A stretch of DNA of 64,000 bases, taken from contig NC_089648.1 of NCBI RefSeq assembly GCF_037042795.1, forward strand, positions 4,491,501 through 4,555,500. Reading direction: 5' to 3'. The translations under genes were made by a program, and so were the position numbers. The DNA is from Molothrus aeneus. Its lineage: Eukaryota; Chordata; Aves; Passeriformes; Icteridae. Every line of letters begins with the position of its first letter. Position 1 is the first letter of the stretch. The notes under the pieces are model-generated. The model saw nothing but the letters and a program-made list of their open reading frames with translations, made no database searches and was not told the origin of the DNA. Below, piece by piece: positions 62,701 through 64,000 of this stretch.

Positions 62701-63353
62701 TATTTTGCCATAATTTTTTTCATAGATGTATTGATGCAACTGAAAGAGAATTTGTTTTCTGGAATACCTAACTCAAAACCCAAAACCTTTGGATATCTGA
62801 AGTCTTGACTAAGACACAATAATAATATTAAAAGATCATGTTTCATATTTTGGAAACTGGTAATGCATGAATATTTTTGGGATCAGCTTGAAGAGGCAAT
62901 GAATGTTACCCATTACTCTCCTGTGGTTTACACAAACATGAAAACCACACTCTTGAGCAGAGTGAGAAATAAGTTCTGAATTTTCAGAGGTCAGAAAGCT
63001 GCTGGTCAGGTACCAGCACATGGAACAGGGTGCTTACAAACCCAGGTCTATCAAATAACAGCACTCATTCCTGTTGGCTTTGTTTAACCGCAAACACCTC
63101 TAAAATCCATCGGTACAACAAAAGTCAACGTGGAGGAAGGTGACAGATACCTTGTCCAGTGCATGCATGGCAAACACAGGTCCATCATGGGCCTTCACTG
63201 TCCTCAGCAGCAGGGTCTCCTTCCAGATGTAGATGTCCCCAGTGGCAGCCCCAGAGAACACCAGCTCCTCCCCGCGCCCGTACGAGACGCTCATCATGGT
63301 CTCCAGCTTCCCCGCGCTCCCAAACGTGCCCCGCTTGGAGGTGAAGCCTCCAC
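35578..63353 (-). CDS. EML6: EML6, C-terminal 24 coding exons, 5' part outside the window
   Basis: EML6 is a large member of the EMAP-like family of microtubule-associated proteins, built from three tandem HELP/WD40 (TAPE-like) modules (family knowledge). The exons placed here total 3,338 bp including the stop, about 1,111 residues of a protein usually near 1,950. They cover the later part of module two, an acidic linker (SEESDTDAEEDG), a basic linker (NKKKKLVE), and module three with its HELP motif FGYRGFDCRNN. Many WD repeats show GH...W/IW signatures. All introns are GT-AG and every junction is in phase. EML5 is the close paralogue; EML6 is preferred because the C-terminus is VFVWRCL, the module-two sequence reads GGGFTSKRGTFG, and RTN4 lies tail-to-tail. 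No frameshift or stop was found. Confidence 0.95.
35603..36208 (-). other. Last EML6 intron, largely CA-rich on the sense strand
   Basis: About 480 of 606 bases (roughly 35698-36180) are TG-rich on the + strand, so CA-rich in the EML6 transcript. It contains an uninterrupted (TG)15 and many interrupted TG runs. Long open frames in it are simple-repeat artefacts. Confidence 0.85.
35702..35731. repeat. (TG)15 microsatellite
   Basis: Fifteen uninterrupted TG units about 100 bases upstream of the last EML6 acceptor (sense CA). Confidence 0.95.
36209..36309 (-). CDS. EML6: EML6 penultimate coding exon, last WD blade
   Basis: It encodes AKHKRYFGHSAHVTNIRFS and STGGDDC plus two bases. The acceptor is TCCCACAG and the donor CAG|GTAACG. 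It is followed by a 606-bp TG/CA-rich intron. Confidence 0.96.
36542..36695 (-). CDS. EML6: EML6 exon, WD module three
   Basis: It encodes ILGDEVIGIWPRNADKADV and GDDFGLVKLFDFPC, ending EKF. The acceptor is GGAACAG and the donor TTT|GTAAGT. Confidence 0.96.
37753..37856 (-). CDS. EML6: EML6 exon, WD module three
   Basis: It encodes VSTGAYKRQVHEVPLGKQ and ends EKITWATWT plus two bases. The acceptor is CTTCCAG and the donor CAG|GTAACA. Confidence 0.95.
38372..38534 (-). CDS. EML6: EML6 exon, WD module three
   Basis: It encodes ISPDNRFLAVGSQEHTVDF and ends DFSADSRYIQ. The acceptor is TGTCTAG and the donor CAG|GTATGT. Confidence 0.95.
38718..38956 (+). mobile_element. CR1-type LINE 3'-end fragment
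   Basis: The stretch TGTGAGGGTGGTGAGGCCC, then CCCCAGAGAAGCTGTGGCTC, AAGGCCAGGTTGGATGGAGC, GATGTCCCTGCCATGGCAAG and the terminal CCTTCCAACCCAGACCATTC with ATGACTCTATTCTAT is a typical avian CR1 3' UTR and tail. It is truncated at the 5' end and lies antisense in an EML6 intron. Only the non-coding end is present. Confidence 0.92.
39270..39442 (-). CDS. EML6: EML6 exon, WD module three
   Basis: It encodes KLVNKVSLGHPARCAAYSP and KKRDRKSAIQDI plus two bases. The acceptor is CCTGCAG and the donor CAG|GTAGGA. The exon is GC-rich relative to its introns. Confidence 0.95.
40406..40594 (-). CDS. EML6: EML6 exon, WD module three
   Basis: It is 63 complete codons encoding GKILVGTKDGEILEVG and SNDGTARIWDLSDK. 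The acceptor is CAAACAG after a long pyrimidine tract and the donor AAA|GTGAGT. Confidence 0.95.
40985..41008 (+). repeat. (AGC)8 trinucleotide repeat
   Basis: Eight uninterrupted AGC units, CTG in the EML6 transcript, 43 bases after the donor of the exon at 41052-41166. Confidence 0.95.
41052..41166 (-). CDS. EML6: EML6 exon, WD module three
   Basis: It encodes TKEGGAVKLWDQEMKRCRA and ends RSVCRGK. The acceptor is CTTTGCAG and the donor AAG|GTGAGA. A (CTG)8 repeat lies 43 bases into the following intron. Confidence 0.95.
41783..41940 (-). CDS. EML6: EML6 exon, WD module three
   Basis: It encodes NNLTFTGAINGDVYVWKD and GLIVTGGKER plus two bases. The acceptor is GTTGCAG and the donor GGCC|GTAAGA. 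Confidence 0.95.
42398..42606 (-). CDS. EML6: EML6 exon, WD module three
   Basis: The 209-bp exon encodes AKVASRGGHLERIFVVEF and VGVKHMKFWTLAGSALL, ending SVAFGA. I placed the acceptor at AAACCAG so that the previous exon's last G completes EG-AKVA. The donor is GCA|GTGAGT. Confidence 0.94.
43276..43449 (-). CDS. EML6: EML6 exon, WD module three
   Basis: It encodes TTPTIHIWDAMSKQTLSML and DPEHTITVWRWQE. The acceptor is CCTGCAG and the donor GAAG|GTACAA. Confidence 0.95.
44999..45097 (-). CDS. EML6: EML6 exon, WD module three
   Basis: The 99-bp exon encodes SQSFYLEHTDDILCLTVNQ and ends VVATSQI plus one base. The acceptor is CCTTAG and the donor ATCG|GTACGT. Confidence 0.95.
45631..45760 (-). 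CDS. EML6: EML6 exon, third HELP motif
   Basis: It encodes ELALDHVFGYRGFDCRNNL, the hydrophobic EMAP-like protein (HELP) motif that starts module three, and ends GIVQNLST plus one base. The acceptor region reads GAGCAG; use of CAG gives VE-ELALDH, which matches the expected length. Use of GAG would add one glutamine and extend the exon to 45763. Confidence 0.94.
46748..46826 (-). CDS. EML6: EML6 exon, proline- and lysine-rich linker
   Basis: The 79-bp exon encodes PPVSRAAPQPEKLQ and NNVNKKKKLVE. The acceptor is TTTTCAG and the donor GAG|GTCAGC. The basic run is a plausible contact with tubulin, by family analogy only. Confidence 0.94.
46827..55769 (-). other. Large EML6 intron between modules two and three
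   Basis: 8.9 kb with no recognised exon; phases of the flanking exons already match (GAG|G...). It includes a CA/TA-rich simple stretch (about 48775-48842) and a GC-rich patch (about 52100-52340). Open frames up to 186 codons in the area lack recognisable features. Confidence 0.7.
55770..55896 (-). CDS. EML6: EML6 exon, inter-module linker
   Basis: It encodes YDSDVAREKAIDYTTKIY and ends KEVSVEE plus two bases of an arginine codon. The acceptor is TTCTAAG and the donor GAG|GTATGT. It precedes the longest intron in view. Confidence 0.95.
56079..56280 (-). CDS. EML6: EML6 exon, last blade of module two and acidic linker
   Basis: It encodes GQHARFKKYVGHSAQVTN and VGGADTALMIW, then the acidic SEESDTDAEEDG linker. 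The acceptor is TGCTGCAG and the donor GAG|GTAAAG. The linker separates modules two and three. Confidence 0.96.
56368..56544 (-). CDS. EML6: EML6 exon, WD module two
   Basis: It is 59 complete codons encoding IEKIEWDTWTCVLGPTCEG and ATGDDFGFVKLFSYPVK. The acceptor is CTTGCAG and the donor AAG|GTAAGA. Confidence 0.96.
57155..57243 (-). CDS. EML6: EML6 exon, WD module two
   Basis: It encodes KLLQVNSGAKEQLFFEAP and RGKRHIIRIAE. The acceptor is TATCCAG and the donor GAG|GTATGA. The 89-bp length fits phases 1 and 0. Confidence 0.95.
58076..58207 (-). CDS. EML6: EML6 exon, WD module two
   Basis: It encodes SGKYLAVASHDNFVDIYNV and ends HIDWDSR plus one base. The acceptor is TTGCAG and the donor AGAG|GTAAAG. 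Confidence 0.95.
58455..58607 (-). CDS. EML6: EML6 exon, WD module two
   Basis: It encodes GRCCAFSPDGKALAVGLND and ends ISDIKFSR plus one base. The acceptor is CCTCAG and the donor GAG|GTACAA. Confidence 0.95.
59623..59764 (-). CDS. EML6: EML6 exon, WD module two
   Basis: It encodes GHMEGEVWGLAAHPLLPV and SDDKTLRIWELSAQHRM, a clear GH...IW WD repeat, ending KLKK plus one base. The donor is AAAG|GTAACT. Confidence 0.95.
61060..61187 (-). CDS. EML6: EML6 exon, WD module two
   Basis: It encodes GLLLEDNPSIRAISLGHG and HILVGTKNGEILEIDKSG, ending LLVQ. The acceptor is TTCTTCAG and the donor CAG|GTACTG. Confidence 0.95.
61853..61964 (-). CDS. EML6: EML6 exon, WD module two
   Basis: It encodes GFVTGGKDGIVALWDDMF and ends ALSASSK plus one base. 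The acceptor is TGCGCAG and the donor AAAG|GTATTG. It carries one WD blade ending in LWDD. Confidence 0.95.
63151..63353 (-). CDS. EML6: EML6 exon (first in window), WD module two
   Basis: It encodes GGGFTSKRGTFGSAGKLE and ends HDGPVFAMHALDK. The acceptor is GTTGCAG and the donor AAG|GTATCT. It is entered at phase 1 from an exon beyond the right edge. The GGGFTSKRG segment is a good EML6 rather than EML5 marker. Confidence 0.95.
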
Positions 63354-63595
63354 CTGCAACAGCAGCACAGGCCTTGCTCTGCTTGGGCTGGAAAGGACAA
63401 ATGTTTGACCCCAACATCTCCTGGGGCTTCCTAATAATGGAAATGCAGAAGCAGCACACAAGGGAAAAGCATAAAGAAAGTGAACCCAGCAATGACAGCT
63501 CTGGAGCAGATCAGCCTCAGGTTTGCAGACTGTCCTCCCAAGCCAGAGATAAATTTGGTGAGGAACTGTGCAAAACCAACTACTGCCATGTCTGG

Positions 63596-63979
63596 TGTAG
63601 CTATGATATTTTCTGAAAAATCCTTTCCTTAGGATTTTTTTCTCCTGAGAAGCTGAGAGGCCTCAGGAACAAACTGTAAGCAATGGTTGTCTGCTGCTGT
63701 GGAATGCAACAGGTGCATCTGGGATTGGTCTCATGTGGTTGTTTCTAATTAATGGCCAATCACAGTCAGCTGGCTCAGACTCTCTGTCCCAACCACAAGC
63801 CTTTGTTATCATTCTTTCTTTTTCTGTTCTTAGCCAGCCTTCTGCTGAAATCCTTTCTTCTATTCTTTTAGTATAGTTTTAATATAATATATATCATGAA
63901 ATAATAAATCAGCCTTCTGAAACATGGAGTCAGATCCTCGTCTCTTCCCTCATCCCCAGCCCCTGTGACCACGGTCACA
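63596..63979 (+). mobile_element. Solo LTR of a passerine endogenous retrovirus type
   Basis: A 384-bp element starts TGTAGCTATGATATTTTCTG and ends GGTCACA (TG...CA). It has a TA-rich block, an AATAAA at 63903-63908 and the tail AACATGGAGTCAGATCCTCG, a sequence I recall as a common ERV LTR in songbird genomes. No gag, pol or env is present, so it is a solo LTR, antisense in an EML6 intron. Flanking bases TCTGG and, after one base, CCTGG could be an imperfect target duplication. The family name was not verified. Confidence 0.75.
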
Positions 63980-64000
63980 GCCTGGCAGGATGGTTTTTGC

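Larger units (their letters stand above)
55897..63150 (-). other. EML6 introns of module two
   Basis: The nine introns between the exons at 55770-63353 are about 90 bp to 1.3 kb. No other exon or known transposon was recognised. A TAAT-rich stretch near 62270-62560 may be conserved non-coding sequence. Confidence 0.7.

Noticed and set aside
35578..63353. EML5 as the identity of the - strand gene
   Set aside because: The C-terminal VFVWRCL, the GGGFTSKRGTFG segment and the tail-to-tail RTN4 neighbour all fit EML6 better than EML5.

Overview
The window is vertebrate nuclear DNA, almost certainly from a bird and probably a passerine. It holds two protein-coding genes in tail-to-tail (convergent) orientation: RTN4 (reticulon-4/Nogo) on the + strand and EML6 (echinoderm microtubule-associated protein-like 6) on the - strand. 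The same gene neighbourhood is known in mammals. The bird assignment rests on short introns, a CR1-type LINE tail near 38.7-38.95 kb and a solo LTR near 63.6-63.98 kb of a type I recall from passerine genomes. These identifications come from recognising protein and repeat sequence by eye; no search was run.

Region 1 (1-33.1 kb, +): RTN4. The window opens in the intron before exon 2. Present are exon 2 (6338-6394), the 2.4-kb Nogo-A-specific exon 3 (7195-9621), the alternative first exon of the short isoform RTN4-C (15974-16007) in a GC-rich region with a 36-bp minisatellite, a second possible short-form first exon (19460-19475) in another CpG-rich patch, and the six exons of the reticulon homology domain (22692-32076). 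The 3' UTR ends near a poly(A) signal at 33088. Splice phases are all compatible: exon 2, exon 3, the RTN4-C exon and the candidate exon each end one base into a codon and can each join exon 4. This is how one gene makes Nogo-A, Nogo-B and Nogo-C. The RTN4-C product assembled from these exons is 199 residues, the length of the mammalian protein.

Region 2 (33.1-35.6 kb): the gap between the two genes, including the probable EML6 3' UTR.

Region 3 (35.6-64 kb, -): EML6. Twenty-four coding exons were placed by matching donor/acceptor sites and phase. They encode about 1,111 C-terminal residues: the end of the second HELP/WD40 module, an acidic linker, a lysine-rich linker, and a complete third HELP/WD40 module ending in VFVWRCL-stop. 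The rest of the gene lies beyond the right edge. The largest intron in view is 46827-55769.

I see no operon, CRISPR array, tRNA, rRNA or novel gene system. The points most worth a second look are the GC-AG intron exactly at the Nogo-A/Nogo-B splice choice, the minisatellite in the RTN4-C promoter/leader with an in-frame upstream ORF, the candidate extra RTN4 first exon at 19.46 kb, two unrelated minisatellites in RTN4 intron 5, and a CA-rich last EML6 intron.
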